From Magnetospirillum sp. 15-1 (lineage in GTDB: Bacteria > Pseudomonadota > Alphaproteobacteria > Rhodospirillales > Magnetospirillaceae): DNA of 64,000 nucleotides. The notes under the pieces were generated by a model. It did no database searches, was not told the DNA's origin, and was given only the letters and a program-made list of their open reading frames with translations. Position numbers and translations under genes: made by a program. The DNA is taken from the NCBI RefSeq assembly GCF_900184795.1, contig NZ_FXXN01000028.1, positions 62,001-126,000 on the forward strand, in the 5' to 3' direction. Shown one piece after another: positions 37,038 to 47,870 of this stretch; position 1 is the stretch's first letter, and every line of letters begins with the position of its first letter.

Positions 37038-38413
37038 CCTTACTCCTGCCCCTCGAAGACCATTTCGCCCGTCCGGGCGAGCCGCTGGCCGGCGCCTTCG
37101 CCGAGCGCAACCTGTTTCCATGGATACAGCGCCGGACCCGCCCCCTGGAGGACGGCCCCGCCATCGCCGCCCGATTGCTGGCCGAGCGGCGGCCGGGCAA
37201 GCGGGTGGCCTATCTCCACATTCCCTTCTGCGCCAACCACTGCCTGTTCTGCGGCTTTTACCGCAACCGGTCGGCCGAGGATTCCATGGCCGAATACGCA
37301 AGGCGGCTGGAGCACGACATCGCCATGGACCAGGCGGCGGCATCCGGCCCCCCCATCCAGGCCGTCTATTTCGGCGGCGGCACGCCCAGCGCCCTGGCGG
37401 CAGCCGATCTCGGCCGCCTGATCTCCGCCGTGCGCCGCCACCTGCCGCTGGCCCCCGATTGCGAGATCACCATCGAGGGACGGGTGGCGGGCTTCGACGA
37501 CGACAAGGTCGACGCCTGCCTGGAAGCCGGGGCCAACCGCTTCTCCATCGGCGTCCAGACCTTCGATACCGGGCTCCGGCAGCGCATGGGCCGCAAGGCG
37601 ACCCGGCACGAAGCCATCGCCTTCATGGAGCGGCTGCGCGACCGCGACCGGGCGGTGGTGGTCTGCGACCTGATCTTCGGATTGCCGGACCAAAGCATGG
37701 AGATGTGGGGCGACGACGTCATGACCTGCCTGTCCCTCGGTCTGGACGGCGTCGACCTCTATTGCCTGACGCTGCACGACAAGAGCCCGCTGGCGCTGTC
37801 CATCGCCAAGGGCTCGTTGCCGCCGGCCGCCGGGCTGGACCGTATGGCCGCCATGTACGGGGCCGGGCTGGAGATGCTGGACGACGCTGGCTGGCGTCAT
37901 CTCAATCAGGCCCACTGGGCCTCGGCCACCCGCGAGCGCAATCTTTACAACCAGTTGGTCAAGGCCGGAGCCGATTGCCTGGCCTTCGGCGCCGGAGCCG
38001 GCGGGCTGGTCGCCGGACATCGTTACGTCATCCAGCCCGACGTCGAGCTTTACGGCAAGACCATCGATGCCGGCACCAAGCCGATCACCGTGGTGCTGCC
38101 GCCGCCCGCCAACCGCCCGGCCCGCGATCTGGTCATGGGCGGACTGGAAGGCGGAAGGCTGGACATCGCCCGGCTCGAGTCCCTGACAGCTCCCGGCTTC
38201 GCGGCGGCGATCGAGCCGCTGCTGGCCCAGTGGGCGGCGGCCGGGCTGGTCAACCGCCGGGCCACGGCCGTCACCCTCACCCCCGCCGGCTGGTTCTGGC
38301 ACTGCAATCTGGTCGGCAGCCTGTTCGAGCTGACCGACCTGTTCATGGACGGCGGGACTGCTTCCGCCGCCCCCTCTCTTCCCCCATCAGAAGGAATGCG
38401 TTATGTCGGCTGA
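37034..38413 (+). CDS. hutW: Radical SAM heme-utilisation protein HutW/ChuW type
   Basis: 459 residues. The radical SAM motif CANHCLFC (C-x3-C-x2-C) is followed by YFGGGTPSAL and EITIEGRVAGFDDDKVDACLEAGANRFSIGVQTFD, as in the HemN-like branch. In ChuW this branch opens the heme ring without oxygen and transfers a methyl group, forming anaerobilin. The ATG overlaps the hmuV stop (ATGA), and hutX follows in overlap. It would release iron from heme under anoxic conditions, in line with an anaerobic lifestyle. Confidence 0.9.
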   Translation: MTLLLPLEDHFARPGEPLAGAFAERNLFPWIQRRTRPLEDGPAIAARLLAERRPGKRVAYLHIPFCANHCLFCGFYRNRSAEDSMAEYARRLEHDIAMDQAAASGPPIQAVYFGGGTPSALAAADLGRLISAVRRHLPLAPDCEITIEGRVAGFDDDKVDACLEAGANRFSIGVQTFDTGLRQRMGRKATRHEAIAFMERLRDRDRAVVVCDLIFGLPDQSMEMWGDDVMTCLSLGLDGVDLYCLTLHDKSPLALSIAKGSLPPAAGLDRMAAMYGAGLEMLDDAGWRHLNQAHWASATRERNLYNQLVKAGADCLAFGAGAGGLVAGHRYVIQPDVELYGKTIDAGTKPITVVLPPPANRPARDLVMGGLEGGRLDIARLESLTAPGFAAAIEPLLAQWAAAGLVNRRATAVTLTPAGWFWHCNLVGSLFELTDLFMDGGTASAAPSLPPSEGMRYVG

Positions 38414-38945
38414 TCACACCGATCCCTCCATCCTGGACAACCTGCGCGCCCAATTGGACGAGTCCCAGGACGGCGTCCTGGAAACCATCGCCATCGAACA
38501 CGGCGTCACCCCGCTGCAGGTGTCGGAATGCCTGCCCGACCATTGCCGGGTGGCGATCACCGGCGAGGCCTTCGAGGAGGTCATGGCCGACCTCACCACC
38601 TGGGGCGAGGTCACCTTCCTGGTCCATACCCGCGACCTGATCCTGGAATGCAAGGGCGAGGTGCCGCCCGGCAAGGTGGCACGCGGCTTCTTCAACCTGG
38701 AAGGCCACGGCGCCATCGGCGGCCATCTGCGTTACGGCAATTGCGCCGCCATCCATTTCGTCAAGCGGCCCTTCATGAAGATGGACACCTGCGCCATCAC
38801 CTTCTTCAACGACAAGGGCGATTCCATGTTCAAGGTCTATGTGGGCCGCGATGAGAAGCGCCGCATGCTGCCCGACCAGATCCGCCGGTTCGACGCGCTG
38901 CGCGACCGCCTCGCCGTGGCGCGGCCCCAGGCTCTGGCCGGTTAG
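38403..38945 (+). CDS. hutX: Heme utilisation carrier HutX
   Basis: 180 residues resembling HutX/HuvX/ChuX. RGFFNLEGHGAIGGHLRYGNCAAIHFVKRPFMKMDTCAITFFN is the family core. HutX-type proteins bind heme in the cytoplasm and pass it to a degrading enzyme. It overlaps the 3' end of hutW. Confidence 0.9.
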   Translation: MSADHTDPSILDNLRAQLDESQDGVLETIAIEHGVTPLQVSECLPDHCRVAITGEAFEEVMADLTTWGEVTFLVHTRDLILECKGEVPPGKVARGFFNLEGHGAIGGHLRYGNCAAIHFVKRPFMKMDTCAITFFNDKGDSMFKVYVGRDEKRRMLPDQIRRFDALRDRLAVARPQALAG

Positions 38946-38954
38946 CGGGAGGGC

Positions 38955-39638
38955 ATGGGCATGACCCGCGACCTGCTGCTGTTCGGCGCCCGCACCGGGA
39001 CCGGACTGGAACTGGCCCGACTGGCCCGCGCAGCCGGCTGGCGGGTCACCGCCATGATCCGGCCGGGGTCGGCGTCTCCCGAACTGACCGCCCTGGGCTG
39101 CACGGTGGTCGAGGGCGACGCCCTCGACCGCTCCCAGGTCAGCCGGGCGTTCGCCGCCTGCGCCCTGCCCCCGGTGGTGGCGAGCACCTTGGGCGGCGGC
39201 ATGCCGGGCCGGGCCGTCGATTACGAAGGAAACGTCAACGTCATCGACGCCGCCAAGGCGTTCGGCGCGTCCCGCATGATCCTGGTCACCTCGCTCGGCT
39301 GCGGCGACAGCCGGGTCCACGCCTCGGAGCGGCTGTTGGCCGCCATCGGCGACGTGCTGCAGGCCAAGACCAGGGCCGAGGACCATCTGCGGGCCGCCGC
39401 CATCCCCCATGTGATCATCCGGCCGGGCGGGCTGGTGTCCGATCCGCCCACCGGCCAGGGGGCGCTGTATGCCGACACCTGCGTCCACGGCCGCATCACC
39501 CGTCCCGATCTGGCCGGTGCCGTGCTGCCCTGCCTGACCGACGCGCGGGTGTTGGGCCGCACCCTGTCGGCCATCGACAGAACCCGGCTGGCGGCCCCCG
39601 ACGGTACCGTCGAGTTCCGCCTGACGGCGGCGGCCTGA
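38955..39638 (+). CDS. NAD(P)-binding reductase, ChuY-like
   Basis: 227 residues with an N-terminal Rossmann motif (LLLFGARTGTGLELARLARAAG) and an atypical short-chain dehydrogenase pattern (RMILVTSLGCGD, HVIIRPGGL). ChuY reduces anaerobilin made by ChuW, and in enteric clusters it lies beside chuW and chuX. The gene order hutW-hutX-this supports the same role. The activity itself is not shown. Confidence 0.75.
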   Translation: MGMTRDLLLFGARTGTGLELARLARAAGWRVTAMIRPGSASPELTALGCTVVEGDALDRSQVSRAFAACALPPVVASTLGGGMPGRAVDYEGNVNVIDAAKAFGASRMILVTSLGCGDSRVHASERLLAAIGDVLQAKTRAEDHLRAAAIPHVIIRPGGLVSDPPTGQGALYADTCVHGRITRPDLAGAVLPCLTDARVLGRTLSAIDRTRLAAPDGTVEFRLTAAA

Positions 39639-39652
39639 AGGGAGATGACATC

Positions 39653-41518
39653 ATGAGGGGCTCCCCCGCCCTGTCGCCCCCGTCGGGCGCCGACGCCGCC
39701 CCGCAGGGATCGGAATGGCGGGCTTTCGGCCGCCTGCTGCCCTTCCTGTGGCCGGCCGGACAGTCCGTGCTGCGGGCCAGGGTAGTGATCGCCGTCCTTC
39801 TGATGGTGGCCGCCAAGGCGGCCACCATCTCGGTCCCCCTTCTTTACAAGGAAGCGGTGGATTCCCTGGGCACGGCGGGCCAGTCCGCCGGCTGGGCCGC
39901 CGTGCCGGTGGGCGTGCTGGCGGCCTATGGCGCGGCGCGGGTGCTGGCCTCGCTGTTCACCGAACTGCGCGACTTCACCTTCGTGGCGGTGGGCCAGCGG
40001 GCGATCCGCACCGCCGCCCTCGAGGTGTTCCGCCACCTTCACCGCCTGTCGCTGCGCTTTCACCTCGACCGCCGGGCGGGCGGTCTGGCCCGCTCCATCG
40101 AGCGCGGCACCAGGGGGGTCGAATACCTGCTCAACTTCATGCTGTTCAGCATCTTGCCGACCATCGTCGAGATCGTGCTGGTGGCGGTGGTGCTGGCCCG
40201 CCTGTACGACGGCATCTTCGCCATCGCCACCGTGGCCACCATCCTGGCCTACATCGCCTATACCCTGGCGGTGACCGAATGGCGGACCAAGTTCCGCCGC
40301 GCCATGAACGAATGCGATTCCGAGGCGGCATCCCGCTCCATGGATTCGCTGACCAATTTCGAATCGGTCAAGCATTTCGGCAACGAGGAGCACGAGGCCC
40401 GGCGGCTCGACCATGCCCTGGTCCGCTTCGAGCGGGCCGCCATCGTCAGCAAGACCACCATGTCGCTGCTCAACATCGGCCAGGGGCTGATCATCGCCGC
40501 CGGTCTGGTGGCGGTGACGCTGCTGGCCGGGCGGGGCTACGTGGAGGGGAGCATGACCATGGGCGATTTCGTGCTGGTCAATGCCTATGTGATCCAGCTT
40601 TACCTGCCCCTCAACTTCCTGGGGTTCGTCTACCGCGAGGTCAAGCACGCCCTGGCCGATATCGAGGCCATGCTGGGCCTGCTGGCCCACCCCCCCGAGA
40701 TCGAAGACCACCCCGACGCCCGGCCGCTGATCCTGAGCGGCGGCGAGGCGCGCTTCGAAGCCGTGCGGTTCGGCTATGAGTCGGGGCGCGGCATCCTGAA
40801 AGGCGTCGACATCCGCATCCCGCCCGGCCGCACCGTGGCCATCGTCGGGCCTTCGGGGGCCGGCAAGAGCACCATTTCCCGCCTGCTGATGCGGTTCTAC
40901 GACGTGGACGGGGGGCGCATCACCATCGATGGCCAGGACATCCGCCGGGTGACCCAGGGGTCCTTGCGCGCCGCCATCGGCATCGTTCCCCAGGACACCG
41001 TGCTGTTCAACGACACCATCCGCTACAACATCGCCTATGGTCGTCCCGACGCGGCCGATGACGAGATCGAGCGGGCGGCGCGGCTGGCCCGCATCCACGA
41101 CTTCGTCGCCTCGCTGCCCCAGGGCTACGACACCAGGGTGGGCGAGCGCGGGCTGAAGCTGTCGGGCGGCGAGAAGCAGCGGGTCGCCATCGCCCGGACC
41201 ATCCTCAAGGCTCCATCCATCTGGATCTTCGACGAGGCGACCAGTGCGCTGGACAGCCACACCGAGCGGGAAATCCAGGATTCCCTGCGCGAAGCGTCCC
41301 GCCACTGCACCACCCTGATCGTCGCTCATCGGCTATCCACGGTGATCGACGCCGACGAGATCCTGGTGCTGGACGATGGCCGCATCGTCGAGCGCGGCCG
41401 CCATTCCCGCCTCCTGGCCATGGACGGCCTTTACGCCGCCCTGTGGCACAGGCAGCAGCGCCCCGGACAGATCCCGGATATGGAAATCCAACCCGAACTT
41501 GCCCAATGCGGAGCATGA
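39653..41518 (+). CDS. ATM1/HMT1-type ABC exporter
   Basis: 621 residues, membrane and ATPase domains in one chain. About six membrane segments lie in residues 35-330, with SVPLLYKEAVDSLG, FRHLHRLSLRFHLDRRAGGLARSIERG and YEVKHFGNE-type motifs (ESVKHFGNEEHE) typical of ATM1. The ATPase has GPSGAGKST, GIVPQDTVLFNDTI, LSGGEKQRVAIAR and IFDEATSALD. The family exports glutathione-linked sulfur or metal compounds. In a heme operon it might export a heme breakdown product or protect against metal stress; this is inference. Confidence 0.85.
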   Translation: MRGSPALSPPSGADAAPQGSEWRAFGRLLPFLWPAGQSVLRARVVIAVLLMVAAKAATISVPLLYKEAVDSLGTAGQSAGWAAVPVGVLAAYGAARVLASLFTELRDFTFVAVGQRAIRTAALEVFRHLHRLSLRFHLDRRAGGLARSIERGTRGVEYLLNFMLFSILPTIVEIVLVAVVLARLYDGIFAIATVATILAYIAYTLAVTEWRTKFRRAMNECDSEAASRSMDSLTNFESVKHFGNEEHEARRLDHALVRFERAAIVSKTTMSLLNIGQGLIIAAGLVAVTLLAGRGYVEGSMTMGDFVLVNAYVIQLYLPLNFLGFVYREVKHALADIEAMLGLLAHPPEIEDHPDARPLILSGGEARFEAVRFGYESGRGILKGVDIRIPPGRTVAIVGPSGAGKSTISRLLMRFYDVDGGRITIDGQDIRRVTQGSLRAAIGIVPQDTVLFNDTIRYNIAYGRPDAADDEIERAARLARIHDFVASLPQGYDTRVGERGLKLSGGEKQRVAIARTILKAPSIWIFDEATSALDSHTEREIQDSLREASRHCTTLIVAHRLSTVIDADEILVLDDGRIVERGRHSRLLAMDGLYAALWHRQQRPGQIPDMEIQPELAQCGA

Positions 41519-41522
41519 CCCC

Positions 41523-42215
41523 ATGAACACCTCTCTTCCCGCCATTCCGCACGGGCTGACGCCCTGGGGCATGTTCCTGTCGGCGGACGTGATCGTCCAG
41601 GCGGTGATGGTCTGCCTGACCCTGGCCTCGGTGATCAGCTGGAGCATCGGTCTGGCCAAGGTGATGGAGCTGCGCCGCCATGGCCGCCGCCTGGGGCGGC
41701 TGCTGGATATCCTGGGCCGCTCGCGCACCCTGGCCGAGGCGGCGCGAGAGGGGGCCAACGCCGCGCCGATCGCCCTTGCCCTGAAGGAAATGGCCGCTTC
41801 CACCGGATTGCCCCCCGACGGCATCCGCGTCCGGACGGCATCGGGACTGGCCCAGCTGGAGGCCGATCACGGACGCCGTCTGGCGGCGGGAACCGGCATC
41901 CTGGCCACCATCGGCTCGACCGCTCCCTTCGTCGGCCTGTTCGGCACGGTGTGGGGAATCATGAACAGCTTCGTCGGTATCTCCAAGGCCCAGGCCACCA
42001 GCCTGGCGGTGGTGGCGCCCGGCATCGCCGAGGCGCTGCTGGCCACCGCCCTGGGCTTGGTGGCGGCCATCCCGGCGGTGGTGATCTACAACCTGCTGGG
42101 CCGCGCCGTCGCCGCCCAGCGGGCCGACTGGGCCAAGGCCTCGGGCGAGATCCTCCGGCTGCTCGGCCGCGACCTCGACCGCGGGCACGCCCTCTTGCGT
42201 CAGGCCGTCGAGTGA
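41523..42215 (+). CDS. exbB: ExbB energy-transducing protein
   Basis: 230 residues. Three membrane segments: about 18-45 (IVQAVMVCLTLASVISWSIG), about 130-155 and 170-195. TGILATIGSTAPFVGLFGTVWGIMNSF and AVVAPGIAEALLATALGLVAAIPAVVIYN are the ExbB/MotA core. It uses proton flow to drive TonB for the heme receptor. It begins five bases after the ABC exporter stop and shares its last bases with exbD. Confidence 0.93.
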   Translation: MNTSLPAIPHGLTPWGMFLSADVIVQAVMVCLTLASVISWSIGLAKVMELRRHGRRLGRLLDILGRSRTLAEAAREGANAAPIALALKEMAASTGLPPDGIRVRTASGLAQLEADHGRRLAAGTGILATIGSTAPFVGLFGTVWGIMNSFVGISKAQATSLAVVAPGIAEALLATALGLVAAIPAVVIYNLLGRAVAAQRADWAKASGEILRLLGRDLDRGHALLRQAVE

Positions 42216-42637
42216 TGGCCGGCGGCTTTGAATTCGGCGACGGCGCCGGAGAGATGCACGAGATCAACGTCACGCCGTTCATCGACGTGATCCTGGTGCT
42301 GCTGATCATCTTCATGGTGGCGGCACCGCTGGCCACCGTGGACACCGACGTCGACCTGCCGGGCTCCACGGCCGCCCGCCGCGAGACACCCGACAAGCCG
42401 GTCTCCCTGATCCTGGCCGCCGACCGCTCCCTGCGGGTGGACGGCGCCCCGGTAACGCCGGAGGCTCTGGGCGGAACACTGGACGGGCTGACCGGCGGCA
42501 ATCACGAGACGCGGATACACCTGAAGGCCGACCGCAGCGTCGATTACGGCTCCATGATGGCGGTGCTCGACCGGTTGCGCGGGGCCGGCTACCTGAAAGT
42601 GGCGCTGGCCGGCCAGGAAGGCGGAGGCCATCCGTGA
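42215..42637 (+). CDS. exbD: ExbD energy-transducing protein
   Basis: 140 residues. INVTPFIDVILVLLIIFMVAAP holds the single membrane helix with its essential Asp. The periplasmic part follows. TGATG overlap with exbB and GTGA overlap with tonB. Confidence 0.93.
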   Translation: MAGGFEFGDGAGEMHEINVTPFIDVILVLLIIFMVAAPLATVDTDVDLPGSTAARRETPDKPVSLILAADRSLRVDGAPVTPEALGGTLDGLTGGNHETRIHLKADRSVDYGSMMAVLDRLRGAGYLKVALAGQEGGGHP

Positions 42638-43335
42638 TCGCCTTCCGGGCGCCCATGCCGGAAATCCGGCCGATCCTGTTGTCCGCTCCCCTGGTGGCGA
42701 TCACCCATGCGGCGCTGCTGTGGGCGGCCATGCAGTGGACGGCACCGCGTCCCGCGACGATCCCGTCCCCTTCCTTCACCCTCGATCTGGAGGCGCCCCC
42801 CGCCGCCGTGGAAACGCCGCCGCCTCCCCGGCCCGAGCCCCGGGTTCAGCCTCAGGCCAAGGTCGAACCGCCTCCCCGCCCCGTCCGCAAGCCCGCGCCG
42901 AAGCCGAAGCCGGTCCTGACGGCGCCCCCCGCGCCGGTCGCCGAAATGGCCGAAGCCGCCGAACCGGTCGCCGCTCCGGTTCCGGCCGAGGCAACCGCGG
43001 CCGGCCGGCCGAGCCCCTCCAAGCCGAGCACCCCGACCGTATCCCAAGCCGAGATATCGCGCTGGCAGGGCACGCTGCTCGCCCATCTGGAGCGCCACAA
43101 GCGCTACCCCCGCGACGCCCAAATGCGCCGCCAGGAAGGCGCCGCCACCGTCCGCTTCGTCATGGATTCCTCGGGCCGGGTTCTGTCCGCCGTACTGGAG
43201 CGGGGCAGCGGCGTCGAATCCCTGGACCGCGAAAGCCTGGCCCTGATCGAGCGCGCCCAGCCCCTGCCCCACCCACCAGACGGAACCGGAGACCGGATCG
43301 ACCTCGCGGTGCCTGTCCGCTTTTTCCTTCGATAG
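42634..43335 (+). CDS. tonB: TonB protein
   Basis: 233 residues. The N-terminal anchor (IRPILLSAPLVAITHAALLW) is followed by a Pro-rich spacer (about 50-110) and a C-terminal domain with LERHKRYPRDAQMRRQEGAATVRFVMD. It spans the periplasm and energises the heme receptor. The GTG start overlaps the exbD stop. Confidence 0.92.
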   Translation: MIAFRAPMPEIRPILLSAPLVAITHAALLWAAMQWTAPRPATIPSPSFTLDLEAPPAAVETPPPPRPEPRVQPQAKVEPPPRPVRKPAPKPKPVLTAPPAPVAEMAEAAEPVAAPVPAEATAAGRPSPSKPSTPTVSQAEISRWQGTLLAHLERHKRYPRDAQMRRQEGAATVRFVMDSSGRVLSAVLERGSGVESLDRESLALIERAQPLPHPPDGTGDRIDLAVPVRFFLR

Positions 43336-43359
43336 TCCCCCCCTCAGAGGAGTCCCGCC

Positions 43360-43701
43360 ATGTTCATCGCCATGAATCGCTTCAAGGTCGCGCCCGGTCA
43401 GGAACAGACGTTCGAGACCGTGTGGCGGAGCCGCGAGACGCGCCTGCCCGAGATGGACGGCTTCGTGAACTTCAAGCTGCTGCGCGGCTCCAGCACCCCG
43501 GAGCACACGCTGTTCGCCTCGCATACCGTCTGGGAATCCAAGCGGCATTTCGACGGCTGGGTGGAATCCCAGGCCTTCGGCAAATCCCACCAGGGAGATG
43601 GCCGCCTGTCCGGAATCATCCTGGGGCATCCGGAATTTGAAGGTTTCGAAGTTCTTCAGGACCTCCATAGCGTGATGCCTAAAATGTGCGTCACGCTATA
43701 G
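43360..43701 (+). CDS. IsdG/HmoA-like antibiotic-biosynthesis-type monooxygenase
   Basis: 113 residues. FIAMNRFKVAPGQEQTFETVW and the following TLFASHTVWESKRHFDGWVES fit the ABM fold of IsdG and HmoA heme-degrading enzymes. It is the last gene of the heme operon, 24 bases after tonB. It may open heme when oxygen is present, complementing HutW. The catalytic triad was not confirmed by alignment. Confidence 0.75.
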   Translation: MFIAMNRFKVAPGQEQTFETVWRSRETRLPEMDGFVNFKLLRGSSTPEHTLFASHTVWESKRHFDGWVESQAFGKSHQGDGRLSGIILGHPEFEGFEVLQDLHSVMPKMCVTL

Positions 43702-43869
43702 GCCTTATCATTGTCCCTCGCCGGGCGGGCGCATCCGCGCCCTTGGCCGCGCCCTCAACGGGCGCTGGAGCGGCGGCCCGCCTTCGGGCTGGCCGTCGCC
43801 GCCCAACTCCGGCACACTCCTCCCGACGGGGACGCCTTCCCTGCCGGGACGGACACAAGGCCGAGAGCA

Positions 43870-44025
43870 ATGAACGAGAAACAGGTCGGGTTGCTGATCA
43901 TCAGCCCAATGATCATCGGAACAGCGGTATTGATGTACCGCCAGCAGGCCATGGGGTTGAAGTCGGTGGCGATGATCGCCGTGGTGGTGACCGGTATCGC
44001 CGCCTATCTGTTTCTGAATTTCTGA
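43870..44025 (+). CDS. Small membrane protein, unknown
   Basis: 51 residues, MNEKQVGLLIISPMIIGTAVLMYRQQ, with two hydrophobic segments (about 7-23 and 31-49). It overlaps the convergent small gene by 22 bases. No family is recognised. The 168 bases between the heme operon and this gene show no feature. Confidence 0.5.
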   Translation: MNEKQVGLLIISPMIIGTAVLMYRQQAMGLKSVAMIAVVVTGIAAYLFLNF

Positions 44026-44177
44026 GGGTGCCCGGCCGATGGCGATTTGGTGTCGGTCGAAGACAGCGCCAGCCAGCCGAAGCGGTCCGGATGGAAGTAG
44101 ATGTAGGCCATGTAAGCCGCGAAGGCGATCAGCAGGCCGACACCAATCAGCAGACCCAACAGATCCTTGTCGGACAT
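44004..44177 (-). CDS. KdpF-like small membrane protein
   Basis: 57 residues. MSDKDLLGLLIGVGLLIAFA continues to AYMAYIYFHPDRFGW. The helix followed by Y-x-x-x-H/R-P-D/E-RF matches the end of KdpF (YALIRPERF) encoded at 49609-49698. GGAGG lies five bases before the ATG. It lies downstream of kdpE on the same strand, behind a DNA element shared with the kdp operon promoter region. It may be a second regulator or stabiliser of a K+ pump; unproven. Confidence 0.65.
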   Translation of the reverse strand: MSDKDLLGLLIGVGLLIAFAAYMAYIYFHPDRFGWLALSSTDTKSPSAGHPQKFRNR

Positions 44178-44247
44178 GACATCCTCCGTCTGGCCGGTCC
44201 TGCACACGCAGTCCTTGAGGCCACGGATCATTGTCCCGCCAACGGGC

Positions 44248-44276
44248 GTTAAGGTTCGATACGGGAGAGCGTAAAG
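44248..44276 (-). promoter_or_regulatory. Conserved kdp-type control element, copy 1
   Basis: This 29-base block matches the block at 49848-49876 in 23 positions (shared cores TTAAGGTTC, CGGGAG and TAAAG). It lies 71-99 bases upstream of the KdpF-like small gene. The same relative position upstream of the kdp operon suggests a KdpE site. Confidence 0.6.
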
Positions 44277-44326
44277 GTTTTTTTACGGCCGGCTTGCGGT
44301 GATGGCGGAAATCGCCCCATCCGCGG

Positions 44327-45010
44327 TCACTCCCCCCGCTTCAGACGGTATCCCACCCCGGGATCGGTGACGATCAGGGTGGGCGCCGCCGGATCGGCCT
44401 CCAGCTTCTGGCGCAACTGATTGACGTAGACCCGCAGATAAGCGGTGTCCTCGCCATGGGCCGGCCCCCAGACTTCCTTCAAAATCTGCTTGTGGGTCAG
44501 CACATGGTCGGGATGGCTGGCGAGGGCGGCCAGCAGCCCCCACTCCCGCTTGGACAGGCGCACCTCGGCACCGTTGCGGGTGACGATCCGCCGGCTCAGA
44601 TCGATCACGACCGCCCCGGCCTCCACCAGATCGTCATTGCCCTTGGCCGTCCGCTGGCGCAGCACGGCGCGGACCCGGGCCATCAGCTCGGCCACCCCGA
44701 ACGGCTTGACGATATAGTCGCTGGCGCCGCGATCAAGCGCCTCCACCTTGTCCAACTCCTGGGCGCGGACGGAAAGCACGATGATGGGCATATCGGAGAT
44801 GTCGCGCACGGCGCTGATGACCTCCTGACCGTCGAGATCGGGCAGACCGAGGTCCAGAATCAGCAGATCGGGCTGCTGGCTGCGCGCCGCCTCGATGCCT
44901 TGGGTGGCATTGTCGGCCTCGATCACCTCGTAGCCGTTGGCGGCCAGCGAAATCCGCATGAATTTGCGGATTTGCGGCTCGTCGTCGATGACCAGAATGC
45001 GGTCGCTCAT
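44327..45010 (-). CDS. kdpE: KdpE response regulator
   Basis: 227 residues, OmpR family. The receiver has ILVIDDEPQIRKFMR, phosphoacceptor Asp in LLILDLGLPDLDG and Lys in YIVKPFG. The winged-helix domain has LSKREWGLLAALASHPDHVLTHKQILKEVWG and DTAYLRVYVNQLRQKLE. It is adjacent to kdpC. No kdpD kinase gene is found between kdpC and kdpE or elsewhere in the window. Confidence 0.93.
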   Translation of the reverse strand: MSDRILVIDDEPQIRKFMRISLAANGYEVIEADNATQGIEAARSQQPDLLILDLGLPDLDGQEVISAVRDISDMPIIVLSVRAQELDKVEALDRGASDYIVKPFGVAELMARVRAVLRQRTAKGNDDLVEAGAVVIDLSRRIVTRNGAEVRLSKREWGLLAALASHPDHVLTHKQILKEVWGPAHGEDTAYLRVYVNQLRQKLEADPAAPTLIVTDPGVGYRLKRGE

Positions 45011-45041
45011 TTTCTCCCCTTCCGGTTCGGCCCTTCCGCCC

Positions 45042-45659
45042 CTACTTCGCCTGGGGCCAGCTTTGGTCCAGGGCGAGGTTGAGTTTCAGGACGTTGAGCC
45101 GGGCCTCGCCGAGGATGCCGAACATCCGGCCCTCGGTCCGGCTTGCCACCAGCGCCCGCAGTTCGGCCTCCGCCACATGGCGGGCCTTGGCGACGCGGGG
45201 AAGCTGGTACTCGATGGCGGCGGGCGAGACATGGGGGTCGAGGCCGGAGCCCGAGGCGGTGACCAGATCCACCGGCACCGGGATGCGGGCGTCGGGGTTC
45301 TCGGCCTTGAGCTGATCCACCAGGCCTTGTGTCGATTCGATGTAGGCCTTGGAACTGGGCGAGGCGTTGGAGCCCATGGAATTGGCGGCGTTGTAGGGGG
45401 CCGGCACCGTCTTGGTCGCATCGGCCGGATCGGCGGCGGTGGTGGCCGAGGGGCGCGGATGGAAGTATTCCGGCTTGTCGAAGGCTTGGCCGATCAGGGC
45501 CGAGCCCACCACCTGGCCGTTCCTCTCGATCAGGCTGCCATGGGCCTGGGCGGGAAACAGGGTTCCGGCGATGCCGGTCATGGCCAGGGGATAGCCCAGT
45601 CCCAGCAGCAGGGTCAGCAGCAGGGTCAACAGGGTGGCGGGAAGGATTTGCTTGATCAT
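45042..45659 (-). CDS. kdpC: Potassium-transporting ATPase subunit C
   Basis: 205 residues with one N-terminal membrane helix (ILPATLLTLLLTLLLGLGYPL). GSALIGQAFDKPEYFHPRPSA and GSGLDPHVSPAAIEYQLPRVAKAR are KdpC signatures. It stabilises the KdpFAB complex. The start at 45659 is 31 codon-free bases after nothing unusual; kdpE follows 31 bases downstream. Confidence 0.95.
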   Translation of the reverse strand: MIKQILPATLLTLLLTLLLGLGYPLAMTGIAGTLFPAQAHGSLIERNGQVVGSALIGQAFDKPEYFHPRPSATTAADPADATKTVPAPYNAANSMGSNASPSSKAYIESTQGLVDQLKAENPDARIPVPVDLVTASGSGLDPHVSPAAIEYQLPRVAKARHVAEAELRALVASRTEGRMFGILGEARLNVLKLNLALDQSWPQAK

Positions 45660-45682
45660 GTGTCTTACTCCGGAACTTCCGA

Positions 45683-45700
45683 CGAGCCCGAGAGGGCTCG
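45683..45700. repeat. Hairpin between kdpB and kdpC
   Basis: CGAGCCC and GGGCTCG around a GAGA loop, within the 128-base gap between kdpB and kdpC. No U-run. It may influence relative expression of the subunits. Confidence 0.5.
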
Positions 45701-45787
45701 GAGGCTAGGCCAAAGGCCGCCGCGCCGGGTGGCGCGAGAGCCAAGGGCGGCGGAGGCCGCCCGCCCGGCGATTGAGGGGCTGGTCAT

Positions 45788-47857
<2,070 letters not shown>

Positions 47858-47870
47858 GAGAGGTTCCCTT

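Noticed and set aside
43711-43869. N-terminal extension of the 51-residue membrane protein
   Set aside because: The extension is Pro/Arg/Ala-rich and motif-free; the hydrophobic protein begins naturally at the ATG at 43870.
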